A stretch of DNA of 44,450 nt from NCBI GenBank assembly GCA_030041475.1, contig JASHNU010000044.1, forward strand, positions 1-44,450, in the 5' to 3' direction. The stretch is from Candidatus Sulfotelmatobacter sp. (GTDB taxonomy: Bacteria; Acidobacteriota; Terriglobia; Terriglobales; Acidobacteriaceae). Position numbers and translations under genes: made by a program. How positions within the stretch are numbered: the first letter of the stretch is position 1; each line of letters starts with the position of its first letter. This document shows, piece after piece, positions 1 to 7,759 of the stretch. The notes below the pieces were generated by a model. It worked only from the letters and a program-made list of their open reading frames with translations. It was not told the DNA's origin and did not search any database.

Positions 1-84
1 GACAGTTGTGCTCATGCATTCCTTGCAATCGACGATTTCGTTTCGCAGGGCAGCAGGGCGGCGAAATCCGCTGACGATACCCAT
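1..84 (-). CDS. Possible 5' end of a gene running off the left edge
   Basis: An ATG at 84 on the minus strand opens a frame of 28 codons that is still open at base 1. It is preceded by AGAAGG four bases upstream, a fair ribosome binding site. The peptide begins MGIVSGFRRP and contains a C-x2-C pair. The fragment is too short to assign a family, and the call rests only on the start context and the open frame. A small competing frame on the same strand stops inside this region, so this may not be a gene. Confidence 0.25.
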   Translation of the reverse strand, partial: MGIVSGFRRPAALRNEIVDCKECMSTTV

Positions 85-382
85 TTTGCCTTCTCCCTCA
101 CTTTGGACACATGTTTCGCCGGCGCGAAGTATGATCGCGAGATGGGTCGAGCGTACGACGACGAAGATGCGAAACTGGCCGGCAGTCCAAGGGGCATGGA
201 TTCCCCCTCCCCAAAAATGATGGCCGAGATTATAAACCCGCGCGCAACAAGCGTTGCAGGCGGAGCCGGCACCGCCGGGTGCCTCGTCGAGAGTTAGCTT
301 CTTTCTTTGGCCTGTCCGAGTGGGACCGGATTAAGCCATAAGGCGTAGCGCTACAGCGAGGAGACTCCCCACACAGCGTCCC
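85..382. other. Intergenic region, no supported gene
   Basis: About 300 bases between the left-edge fragment and the end of the MarR gene. Short frames exist on both strands, but none has family-like sequence or a convincing start. I see no clear terminator or operator here. Confidence 0.4.
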
Positions 383-916
383 TTATCTTCCTCCGTTGCG
401 CGATCCAGCCAACCCGCGATCAAGAGGCGCGCGGCTTTCGTCATTGTTTAAGTGAACAAATTTCTTTAGGAGATGCATAAAGACTTTCTGCTCGTCCCGA
501 TTAAGTGCTCGAAGCAGGTGACTCGCCAGAACGGTGCTGCGCGGAACAAGTTTCCTTAGAAGATCAGTTCCTTCCGGTGTGAGATGAAGCAGGCGGAAGC
601 GCTTGCTCTTCATCGGCATCATCCGGTGCACAAGTCCACGCTCTTCCAGCCGCACTGCAAGATCTGCGGCGGTTGAGGTATCCAGGGCACAAAACTTCGC
701 GAGCGTCACTTGGTCAATCCCCGGGTGCTCCTGAAGAACTCGCAGCACGCAGTATTGGATAGGCGTCACGCCATTACCCATGGTCGAGTGAAACATCGAA
801 ACGGCTATCTGCTGAGCACGCCGGATTAAATGGCCCGGCTCGTCGTAGACTTCGACTAGCGCCGCACTGCTACGCCTGGCCCTGCGAATGGGTGAACGTT
901 TGGCCTGGAGACTCAT
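383..916 (-). CDS. MarR-family transcriptional regulator
   Basis: A 177-residue protein with the MarR layout. An N-terminal dimerisation helix is followed by the wing helix-turn-helix around residues 50-105, with the pattern TPIQYCVLRVL, a helix over VTLAKFCALD, the recognition helix near STAADLAVRLEERGLV, and the wing at LHLTPEGTDLL. MarR proteins bind palindromic DNA as dimers and are usually released by a phenolic acid or its CoA thioester. The gene is divergent from the feruloyl-CoA synthetase gene with a 43-base gap. This matches the known arrangement of hydroxycinnamate regulators of the FerC/HcaR/CouR type, so feruloyl-CoA or a related thioester is the likely ligand. That role is inferred from position. 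The basic N-terminus (about 20 residues) is longer than usual. Confidence 0.88.
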   Translation of the reverse strand: MSLQAKRSPIRRARRSSAALVEVYDEPGHLIRRAQQIAVSMFHSTMGNGVTPIQYCVLRVLQEHPGIDQVTLAKFCALDTSTAADLAVRLEERGLVHRMMPMKSKRFRLLHLTPEGTDLLRKLVPRSTVLASHLLRALNRDEQKVFMHLLKKFVHLNNDESRAPLDRGLAGSRNGGR

Positions 917-933
917 GCTGGACCCTATTGTAA

Positions 934-954
934 GGGAAGATTAGTGTGCTTCCC
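934..954. promoter_or_regulatory. Candidate MarR operator in the marR/fcs divergent gap
   Basis: The perfect inverted repeat GGGAAG-N9-CTTCCC lies between the two divergent starts. Its half-sites are 15 bases apart, as expected for a winged-helix dimer. It is the only dyad in the 43-base gap. It lies so close to the TTG at 960 that either the fcs start is further downstream or the operator overlaps its ribosome binding region. Confidence 0.4.
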
Positions 955-959
955 ACCGC

Positions 960-2870
960 TTGCGGCGACGAGTTACATCCATTAAGCTCGTCCCGTTGAG
1001 TACACTGAACCACAGCACGAATCTTCACGGTTTACCGCTACGGCCAGTGCGCTTCTTCTCGCCCGATGTCGAGCTGACCCGCCGACCCGACGACAGCTTG
1101 CTGATGCGGTCCGTTGAACCCCTGGGCGATTACGACCGTCGCGTGGGAGATTGGCTGGACCGCTGGGCGCGGGAGGCGCCAAATCGCATCTTCATCGTCG
1201 AGCAGAGCCAAACTGGAGAGCGGTGTATCTCTTACGGCGAAGCTCGGGAATCGGTGCTGCTCCTGGCCGAGGGATTGCTCGGCTATGGGCTGGGCGCAGA
1301 GCGGCCCCTCGCCATTCTCGCGGCGAATGGGATTGATCACGCGCTCATCATGTTGGCCGCGCTTTACGTCGGCATCCCCATTGCTCCTGTCGCTCCTGCC
1401 TATGCCCTGCAGTCCAGCGATTACGCGAAGCTGTCCTATGCTTTTGAGTTGTTAACACCCGGAATGGTCGTGGTTGATGATGGAGCGCTTTATCGCCAAC
1501 CGCTTGAACACGCTCTCCAGTCGAACACTCCATTGATAGCTCTTCGGAATGCCTCGGCATCCCCGAACATGCGGGATCTGGCGTCGCTCAAGGGTGATGG
1601 CAGTCATCGCAATGCAGTGCGCGAAGCGGCAGAGCGAGTCGGTCGGGAAACGATTGCCAAGTTTCTGTTTACCTCCGGCTCGACCGGCATGCCAAAAGCT
1701 GTCATCAACACTCACGGCATGATTTGCTGCAACTCCCAGATGAAGCGGCAAGTGGCGCCGTGCCTGGAGGAAGAGCCGCCAGTGATGGTAGATTGGGCTC
1801 CCTGGAACCACACCGCAGGCAGCAACAGCAACTTCAGCATTATTCTTCACAATGGCGGCACCCTGTATGTCGATCCGGGGAAACCCACTGCGGCGCTGTT
1901 TGGCGCAAGTCTCGAGTTACTACGCCGGGTATCGCCGACCATCTACTTCAACGTGCCGCGCGGCTACGAACTGTTGATCCCTCACCTGGAGGCCGACCGG
2001 GCGTTTCGCAAGCAGTTTTTTTCACGGCTGAAGTTTCTCTGGTATGCAGCGGCGTCGATGCAGCCGGCGACTTGGTTCGATCTTGAACGGCTGGCTGTGG
2101 AAACGGTTGGGCACAGGATCTTAACCGTGAGCGGCCTGGGTATGACCGAGACGGCACCCATTGCACTCTTCGGCAACGTGAAGGCAAGTGGCCCCGGAGT
2201 CGTCGGGATACCAGTCGCAGGCGTCGAACTTAAGCTCATCCCGGAGGACAACAGCTTCGAGGTGCGCTATCGAGGCCCAAACGTTACTCCGGGCTACTGG
2301 CGCGATCCTGCGGCAACCGCGGCTGCTTTCGATGAGGAAGGCTTCCTGCGCTCCGGGGATCTGCTTAGTTTTATTGATGCGCAACGGCCACAGGCCGGTC
2401 TTCGCTTCGATGGCAGGATCAATGAAGTTTTCAAGCTTGACTCGGGCACTAAAGTCAGCGCCGGCAAGTTGCGCCTGGATGCGCTGGACGTGCTGCGGCC
2501 GCTGGCCATTGAAATTGTTGTCGCGGGAGCCGACCGTAAGGATGTGCGCATTCTTGTCTTTCCCGACTGGGAGGTATGCGCCGCCGCCGCCGGTCTGGAT
2601 CGCGCGGCCAACCCTGCACAGATCGCCTCCCACCCGACCGTCAGGGCGATGTTTCACGAACGCGTCGCCAAACTGTACGCCGCCGGCACCGGCAGTTCCA
2701 ACCGCATCGTAGCTGCCTTGCTAGTCGACGCCCCGCCCTCCAGCGCAGCTGGCGAGCTAACCGAGAAAGGCACGGTGAACAGTCGCGCCCTGCAGCGGAA
2801 CCGGCCCGAGCTTCTCGACGCTTTGTTCGGAGATGAAGATGGGCGAGTGCTGCGCATGGAAGGCGCTTAG
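960..2870 (+). CDS. fcs: Feruloyl-CoA synthetase (AMP-forming, hydroxycinnamate-CoA ligase)
   Basis: A 636-residue ANL-superfamily ligase. It activates ferulate, and probably p-coumarate or caffeate, to the CoA thioester with ATP, giving AMP and PPi in the cytoplasm. The P-loop FLFTSGSTGMPK is at about residues 234-246. The acyl-adenylate motif GLGMTETAP, the hinge region around GEGFLRSGDL-like sequence, and the C-terminal GRINEVFKLDSGTKV (about 485-499) follow. That last motif is typical of the feruloyl-CoA synthetase branch rather than long-chain ligases. Length fits the family (about 620). The start is uncertain: TTG at 960 lacks a ribosome binding site, and TTG at 996 or GTG at 1047 would fit the family N-terminus (LPLRPVRFFSPDVE) as well. 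It is divergent from the MarR gene and convergent with the hydratase/dehydrogenase gene, which probably acts next on its product. Confidence 0.88.
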   Translation: MRRRVTSIKLVPLSTLNHSTNLHGLPLRPVRFFSPDVELTRRPDDSLLMRSVEPLGDYDRRVGDWLDRWAREAPNRIFIVEQSQTGERCISYGEARESVLLLAEGLLGYGLGAERPLAILAANGIDHALIMLAALYVGIPIAPVAPAYALQSSDYAKLSYAFELLTPGMVVVDDGALYRQPLEHALQSNTPLIALRNASASPNMRDLASLKGDGSHRNAVREAAERVGRETIAKFLFTSGSTGMPKAVINTHGMICCNSQMKRQVAPCLEEEPPVMVDWAPWNHTAGSNSNFSIILHNGGTLYVDPGKPTAALFGASLELLRRVSPTIYFNVPRGYELLIPHLEADRAFRKQFFSRLKFLWYAAASMQPATWFDLERLAVETVGHRILTVSGLGMTETAPIALFGNVKASGPGVVGIPVAGVELKLIPEDNSFEVRYRGPNVTPGYWRDPAATAAAFDEEGFLRSGDLLSFIDAQRPQAGLRFDGRINEVFKLDSGTKVSAGKLRLDALDVLRPLAIEIVVAGADRKDVRILVFPDWEVCAAAAGLDRAANPAQIASHPTVRAMFHERVAKLYAAGTGSSNRIVAALLVDAPPSSAAGELTEKGTVNSRALQRNRPELLDALFGDEDGRVLRMEGA

Positions 2871-2918
2871 ATTTCGATCCGGGCATGCGTAAACCCGATC
2901 GTCAAAGCGCACAGGTCG

Positions 2919-5039
2919 CTACCGCGGTGCGGAGGCCCGGTCCCACTGTTCGAAGCTTGTGCCCGCAGAAGCCAGGCGCTCGATCAACGTGGCAGGGCGC
3001 CAGTAATAAACCAGCTTTTCGTGATAGTGGCGAATCCGTTGCAACACCTCGGAAAGTCCCAGCGTATCGGCGTAAAACATCGGCCCGCCAAGGTGGCGTG
3101 GGAATCCGTAACCGCTCGTCCAAACCACATCAATATCGGCAGCGCGTGCCGCGATTCCTTCTTCCAGAACCATTGCGCCGACATTGATCAGCGCCAGAAT
3201 GCATCGCTCGACGATCTCCTCATTGCCAATTTCGTGCCGCGATATACCTCTCTCGAACGCAAGCTTCTCGATAAGGTTGTTCACTTCAGGATCTGGCATG
3301 GCCTCGCGGCTGCCATTTTCATAACAGTAGAAACCGCGACCGGTCTTCTGGCCGAGCTTCCCCATTTCTGTAAGGCGGTCGGCGATGACGAAATAAGGGT
3401 CAGGACGCTTTTCCCGCTTGAAAAGCTGGACGCGTGCTTTGGTGCCCACATCGTTGCCGCCCAGGTCGCTTACCCGTTGCGGCCCCATCGCAAAGCCGAA
3501 ATTCTCGAGCGCCGTGTCCACCTGTATCGGTGTGGCTCCTTCCAGCAGCAACTGCTCGGCCTCACGAAAGTAGCCATCGAGCATCATCCGATTCCCGATG
3601 AAACCGAAGGCGTCGCGCGAAACAACCGCAACCTTCTTGAGGAGTTTTGCGACGCAGAATGCTGTTGACAGGCTTTCAGGTGAGCTATGGTCGGTGCGCA
3701 CAATCTCCAAAAGCCTCGAGGCTTGTGCGGGAACGAAGAAATGCAGCCCCAATACGCGCCCCGGATGCGCCGTGGCGCGGGCGAGTTCGCTGACAGAAAG
3801 AGTGGAGGTGTTAGTGGCGATCAGGCGCTGGGGCGGAAGGACGGAGTCGAGCTTCGATAATACGTCTTTCTTCAACTCCCTATCCTCAAATACAGCCTCG
3901 ATAACGAGATCGGCATCCGCTACATCGGCCAGGGTGCGGGCATTCCGAATACGCCGAATGCGTTCATCGGCGACGTTCTGATGAATGCGGCCGCGTCGCA
4001 CGCCTGATGCGTACGTTGAATGAATACGTTCACGGCTGCGGATGAGGGAAGCAGGATCGTTGTCGTTGAGCAGCACTTCCAGGCCGGCGTCGGCGAAAGC
4101 AATCGCGATGCCGCTGCCCATCGTACCCGCGCCGATCACCGCCACCCGGTGGATCGCCGGCGACAGCGTTCGCTTGGCCTCGACTGCGGATACTCCACTC
4201 GATTTCCCTGACTCGCGCTCCGCAAAGAATACGTGCCGAAGTGCCAGGCTCTCGCGTGACGCCAACGACTTCTGTGCAAGAGCGGCCTCTATTGCGATAC
4301 CTTGCGAGAACGGCAGCTTGGAAGCTTTGATTGCTTCTATGACCAGCTCCTGCGTCGTGCGCCCCTTCAAAGCACGAGCATGAGGAAGCAGTGCAGAAGC
4401 AATCTCTGCTTCATCGAGGCCGTCAGTAACCGTGCGGCTGCACGTTGGGCGCGGGCCGAGCCCCTCCTGTACAAGACGTTCACAAAAAAATAGCCCCGCA
4501 TTACGCAGATCGTCTTCCGCAACCTCATCCACCAGCCCTTTGGTCTTGGCTTCAGGTGCCGAAATAGGTGTCCCGGACAGAATCATATTCAAAGCAGCGC
4601 GTGCGCCGATCAGCCTTGGGAGGCGTTGCGTCCCCCCCGCGCCCGGAATGATGCCCAGCGTGATCTCCGGCATTCCGAGTTTTGCGTCTTTATGAGCGAG
4701 GCGATAGTGACAGGCCATTGCCAGTTCGAGTCCTCCGCCTAAGGCAAGTCCGTGTATCGCGGCGACCACTGGAATTGGAAAGGCCTCCAGTGCGGCCTGC
4801 ACTTGTTGGAGAGAGGGCTCGCCCTCCGGGCGATCGAACTCAGTGATATCAGCGCCCGCGCTGAACGGCGAGCCCTCCGACATAATTAGCAGCGCTTTGA
4901 TGCCAGGGTTCTTCTCCGCCCGCGCAACCACATCAGCGAGCGCGAGCCGTACGGAATGGCTAATCGCGTTCACGGGAGGGTTGTCGATGCAAATCAGCCC
5001 TACAGGACCTAGCTGATTGAAGGTCACGGTTCTTGCCAC
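2919..5039 (-). CDS. Enoyl-CoA hydratase / 3-hydroxyacyl-CoA dehydrogenase fusion
   Basis: A 706-residue bifunctional beta-oxidation enzyme of FadJ/FadB-alpha type. The N-terminal crotonase domain (about 1-190) has the oxyanion-hole segments SAGADITEF and HGLALGGGLELAMA and the catalytic glutamate region MPEITLGIIPGAGGTQR. The dehydrogenase domain starts near residue 295 with the NAD motif VIGAGTMGSGIA, has HFFVPA with the catalytic histidine, and ends with two C-terminal dehydrogenase lobes (FIGNRMM; TGRGFYCYENG). I chose GTG at 5039 because GGAG lies eight bases upstream; a TTG at 5063 adds eight residues. It faces fcs tail to tail. It would hydrate feruloyl-CoA and oxidise it to the beta-keto thioester. 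General fatty-acid oxidation is the alternative role. Confidence 0.88.
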   Translation of the reverse strand: MARTVTFNQLGPVGLICIDNPPVNAISHSVRLALADVVARAEKNPGIKALLIMSEGSPFSAGADITEFDRPEGEPSLQQVQAALEAFPIPVVAAIHGLALGGGLELAMACHYRLAHKDAKLGMPEITLGIIPGAGGTQRLPRLIGARAALNMILSGTPISAPEAKTKGLVDEVAEDDLRNAGLFFCERLVQEGLGPRPTCSRTVTDGLDEAEIASALLPHARALKGRTTQELVIEAIKASKLPFSQGIAIEAALAQKSLASRESLALRHVFFAERESGKSSGVSAVEAKRTLSPAIHRVAVIGAGTMGSGIAIAFADAGLEVLLNDNDPASLIRSRERIHSTYASGVRRGRIHQNVADERIRRIRNARTLADVADADLVIEAVFEDRELKKDVLSKLDSVLPPQRLIATNTSTLSVSELARATAHPGRVLGLHFFVPAQASRLLEIVRTDHSSPESLSTAFCVAKLLKKVAVVSRDAFGFIGNRMMLDGYFREAEQLLLEGATPIQVDTALENFGFAMGPQRVSDLGGNDVGTKARVQLFKREKRPDPYFVIADRLTEMGKLGQKTGRGFYCYENGSREAMPDPEVNNLIEKLAFERGISRHEIGNEEIVERCILALINVGAMVLEEGIAARAADIDVVWTSGYGFPRHLGGPMFYADTLGLSEVLQRIRHYHEKLVYYWRPATLIERLASAGTSFEQWDRASAPR

Positions 5040-5133
5040 TGCTATCGCTCCGTTCGTTTTCAAAATATGAGACGACGCAAGGTTCGCTGATCGGAGACTT
5101 GGCTCTTTCTCTCTGCAGGCTCCGAATTCTTAA

Positions 5134-5165
5134 TGTATACAAGACATTGCAATGTTCCGTATACT
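5134..5165. promoter_or_regulatory. Dyad operator (TGTATACA) overlapping the ligM-1 promoter
   Basis: Two GTATAC sites (5135-5140 and 5159-5164) lie exactly symmetrically around the 12-bp perfect palindrome ACATTGCAATGT (5144-5155); all three share the centre 5149.5 as a nested dyad. Read as a promoter on the plus strand, TATACA (5136-5141) and TATACT (5160-5165) are an acceptable -35/-10 pair with an 18-base spacer, so a bound repressor would cover the promoter core. The motif recurs before the metF-like gene, the GntR gene and ligM-2. The gap is shared with the divergent hydratase/dehydrogenase gene. Confidence 0.5.
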
Positions 5166-5204
5166 GAACGTCGCCTTGCCTACATTCTCGCACCGGGGGC
5201 TGAG

Positions 5205-6602
5205 ATGAAACAGAAGAGCCTGGAAGATCTGCTGCAGAGCGTGGGAAACCCGGTAAAGATGCTGCGCAATTCGCAGATTGGTGCTTACATCTATCCGGTT
5301 GTTCCTTACGAGTACTCCAACTGGCGCGATGAACAACTGGCTTGGCGTGAGACCGCGGTTCTGTTCGACCAGTCGCACCATATGGCGAACATTTACGTCG
5401 AAGGCCCGGATGCGTTGAGAATGCTCTCCTATCTCGCAACCAACAGTTTCGCGAACTTCCCCGTCAATCGAGCCAAACAATTCGCACCATGCAGCTACGA
5501 CGGTTATGTCATCGGCGACGGCATTCTTTTTCATCTGGAAGAAAACCGCCTCGTTTTCGTGGGGCGCGCCCCGGCCGCAAACTGGATTCAATTTCACGCT
5601 GAAACCGGCGGTTATGACATCAAAATCGAGAAGGACGACAGGTCCCCTTCCAATCCGAAAGGCAAAGCAGTTTTTCGGACCTGTTACCGCTTCCAGATTC
5701 AAGGCCCGAATGCGCCGCAGGTCCTGGAAAAGCTGAACCGGGGGCCGGTCCCGGAGATCAAGTTCTTTCACATGGATGCGATCAAAATTGCCGGGCGAAG
5801 AGTCCGCGCGTTGCGCCACGGCATGGCTGGCGCTCCTGGCCTGGAGGTATGGGGGCCGTATGAAGAGCGCGAGGAGATTCGTGCGGCCATCGTTGACGCC
5901 GGCAGAGATTTTGGCCTTCGCGAAGTCGGAGCCAGAGCCTACGCGACCAACACGCTGGAGTCGGGATGGATTCCATCCCCGCTTCCTGCCGTCTACTCCA
6001 GCGAACGGATGAAAGCCTACAGGCAATGGCTGCCCGCCGCGAGCTATGAGGGAACGGGTTCCCTCGGTGGCAGTTTCGAGTCCGATGACATCGAGGACTA
6101 TTACATGTCCCCGTATGCTCTGGGTTACGGGCCGTTCGTCAAATTCGACCACGATTTCATCGGAAGAGAAGCACTCGAGAAAATGGCCGGTCGACCGCAG
6201 AGGAGAAAGGTCACCTTCGCCTGGAACGCCGAGGATGTCTTGAGGGTGTTTGCATCGATGTTTGAATCGGGCGAGATGTCTAAGTATATCGATCTGCCGC
6301 TGTCGAATTACGCGTCTGCCTCGTACGACAAGGTGCTATTGGGAGCGAAGACTGTCGGGTTCTCCATGTTCGGGGGTTACAGCTATAACGAGCGCTCAAT
6401 GCTCTCTCTGGGGGTTGTTGATCCGGACATTGAGACCGGCGCCGAAGTCAGGATTGTGTGGGGCGAAGGGGGAGGCGGCACCCGAAAGACGACCGTAGAA
6501 AGGCACAAACAAACGGAGATTCGGGCCATCGTCAGCCCGGTGCCTTATTCGAAAGTCGTACGCGAGACCTATGCGAAGGGATGGCGTACGGCTCAAGGGT
6601 GA
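5205..6602 (+). CDS. ligM: Tetrahydrofolate-dependent aromatic O-demethylase (LigM/DesA type), copy 1
   Basis: A 465-residue protein of the GcvT-fold O-demethylase group, close in length to Sphingobium LigM (about 471). It moves the methyl group of vanillate, 3-O-methylgallate or syringate to THF, giving 5-methyl-THF and the free phenol. The N-terminus NSQIGAYIYPVV, FDQSHHM, GRAPAANW and ARAYATNTLESGW are characteristic. Tyr30, His59, Arg121 and Tyr246 align, one position shifted, with the LigM residues I recall as catalytic (Tyr31, His60, Arg122, Tyr247). ATG at 5205 fits the family N-terminus and has a G-rich ribosome binding site; an upstream in-frame ATG at 5133 falls inside the operator. 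It is convergent with the metF-like gene (10-base overlap), which regenerates the cofactor. Whether it acts on vanillate or syringate cannot be read from sequence. Confidence 0.9.
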   Translation: MKQKSLEDLLQSVGNPVKMLRNSQIGAYIYPVVPYEYSNWRDEQLAWRETAVLFDQSHHMANIYVEGPDALRMLSYLATNSFANFPVNRAKQFAPCSYDGYVIGDGILFHLEENRLVFVGRAPAANWIQFHAETGGYDIKIEKDDRSPSNPKGKAVFRTCYRFQIQGPNAPQVLEKLNRGPVPEIKFFHMDAIKIAGRRVRALRHGMAGAPGLEVWGPYEEREEIRAAIVDAGRDFGLREVGARAYATNTLESGWIPSPLPAVYSSERMKAYRQWLPAASYEGTGSLGGSFESDDIEDYYMSPYALGYGPFVKFDHDFIGREALEKMAGRPQRRKVTFAWNAEDVLRVFASMFESGEMSKYIDLPLSNYASASYDKVLLGAKTVGFSMFGGYSYNERSMLSLGVVDPDIETGAEVRIVWGEGGGGTRKTTVERHKQTEIRAIVSPVPYSKVVRETYAKGWRTAQG

Positions 6603-7486
6603 GCAGACAATGTCTTCAATGACCGTTCGGCATCAATCCAATCCATAGTTCGTTGAAGGCCGCCAAAAATGTAAAAGTGCAGACCTGCAATCCCGAGCAG
6701 CTGGCCACCACCGTCCGCAATGGAAGCAGCAAGCCCCTTGATAATCGGTTCAGGGCCTCTTTCAACCAGAACCTTCGCGAACGACGGGTTTTCGCTCAGC
6801 ACCCGCAACGAGTTGCCTATGCCGCAGCGCACCGCATAGCGCATGAGGGTTAGCAAACCAGCCGGGCCGGCCAATCCCACTCGTATCGGAACATCGATGC
6901 CGCGTGCTCGCACTCCTCTCACCCATTCGATCACGGGTTCGGATTTGAAACAGAATTGCGTGATGATCAAGAGTCGCAGCCCTTCCCGCCGCGCGAAATT
7001 TACTTTCGCCTCAAGTGCCTCATTCAAGACTGTCTCAGGAATGTGAGGATTGCCCTCGGGAAAACCGCCGATCGCCACGCGAAATATGCCGGCTTTTTGA
7101 AACACGCCAGTTTGCATTACCGATAGGCTGCTGTCATATGGTCCCGCGGGTAGGTGACGGTCGCCGCCTATGATCAGAATCCGATCCGCCCCCACATCGC
7201 GCAAGTGCTCCGCCAGCCGCTGGAGTTGGGCGCCGCTCTCCAGATGACGCGCGGCCACATGCGGCATGGGGAGATGACCGGCGCGTTTCAACGTTGCCGC
7301 CGGCGCGATCATGTCCATTGGATTCGAGCTGGGAATCCAGGCCAGGGACACTTCGGTGCCCGGATCCAGACGCTCTGCCGCCATCTCTACGGTCTTCGCG
7401 TCGCCCGGATTCAGCTCAATCGAGTAATTGCGCAGAAGTTTGGTAATGCCCGGCGAAGCGGTTGCCGCGTCTGTAGGAAGCATCAT
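6593..7486 (-). CDS. metF: Methylenetetrahydrofolate reductase (MetF-like)
   Basis: A 297-residue TIM-barrel flavoprotein of the MTHFR family. Recognisable segments are HVAAR, ADRILIIGGD, GIFRVAIGGFPEGNP, ITQFCFK and RVGLAGPAG, ending with GLHFYIFGG. The family interconverts 5-methyl-THF and 5,10-methylene-THF with FAD and NAD(P)H. Next to a LigM gene, the expected direction is oxidation of the methyl-THF made by O-demethylation; a ligM-metF pairing is known in Sphingobium SYK-6. No ligH-type formyl-THF enzyme is in the window. The start is the first of two adjacent ATG codons (7486, 7483). There is no ribosome binding site because a perfect GTATAC palindrome ends two bases upstream, so the mRNA may be leaderless. 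It is divergent from the ring-cleavage operon. Confidence 0.88.
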   Translation of the reverse strand: MMLPTDAATASPGITKLLRNYSIELNPGDAKTVEMAAERLDPGTEVSLAWIPSSNPMDMIAPAATLKRAGHLPMPHVAARHLESGAQLQRLAEHLRDVGADRILIIGGDRHLPAGPYDSSLSVMQTGVFQKAGIFRVAIGGFPEGNPHIPETVLNEALEAKVNFARREGLRLLIITQFCFKSEPVIEWVRGVRARGIDVPIRVGLAGPAGLLTLMRYAVRCGIGNSLRVLSENPSFAKVLVERGPEPIIKGLAASIADGGGQLLGIAGLHFYIFGGLQRTMDWIDAERSLKTLSAHP

Positions 7487-7487
7487 G

Positions 7488-7501
7488 TTCAGTATACTGA
7501 A
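7488..7501. promoter_or_regulatory. Perfect palindromic operator TTCAGTATACTGAA at the metF-like start
   Basis: A 14-bp perfect palindrome abutting the metF-like start codon. Its right arm, GTATACTGAAC, is identical to the arm of the ligM-1 operator at 5159-5169. On the minus strand TATACT (7496-7491) could be a -10 element, which would put the transcript start at about the ATG. The site lies in the gap shared with the divergent dioxygenase operon and could control both. Confidence 0.5.
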
Positions 7502-7759
7502 TACGGTTACATTTCTTCACGTGGATCGCGGATTGTCAAGCACGAAGTTAGTGTGGGCGTCTCCCAGTGCGCTAATCGGTGAGGAACACTCGATGGCGCC
7601 GTCACATGGCCTTTCTGTTTGACAGTTGTCCGGGAAAGTGAGAGGTATATTGAGTCTACTTAACGCCTCCCAAGAGGTCTCGTTACTGTGGGGCGTTCCC
7701 CCGGCGTCCTGCAGGAAGCCGAACCAGCATTGGATAAGGCGCTCTCGCAAAGGGGACTC

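Noticed and set aside
103-297. Plus-strand small gene near the left edge
   Set aside because: No family-like sequence and an equally long antisense frame; no start signal.
5133-5204. 24-residue N-terminal extension of ligM-1 from ATG 5133
   Set aside because: It runs through the palindromic operator, has no ribosome binding site, and the family N-terminus begins at ATG 5205.
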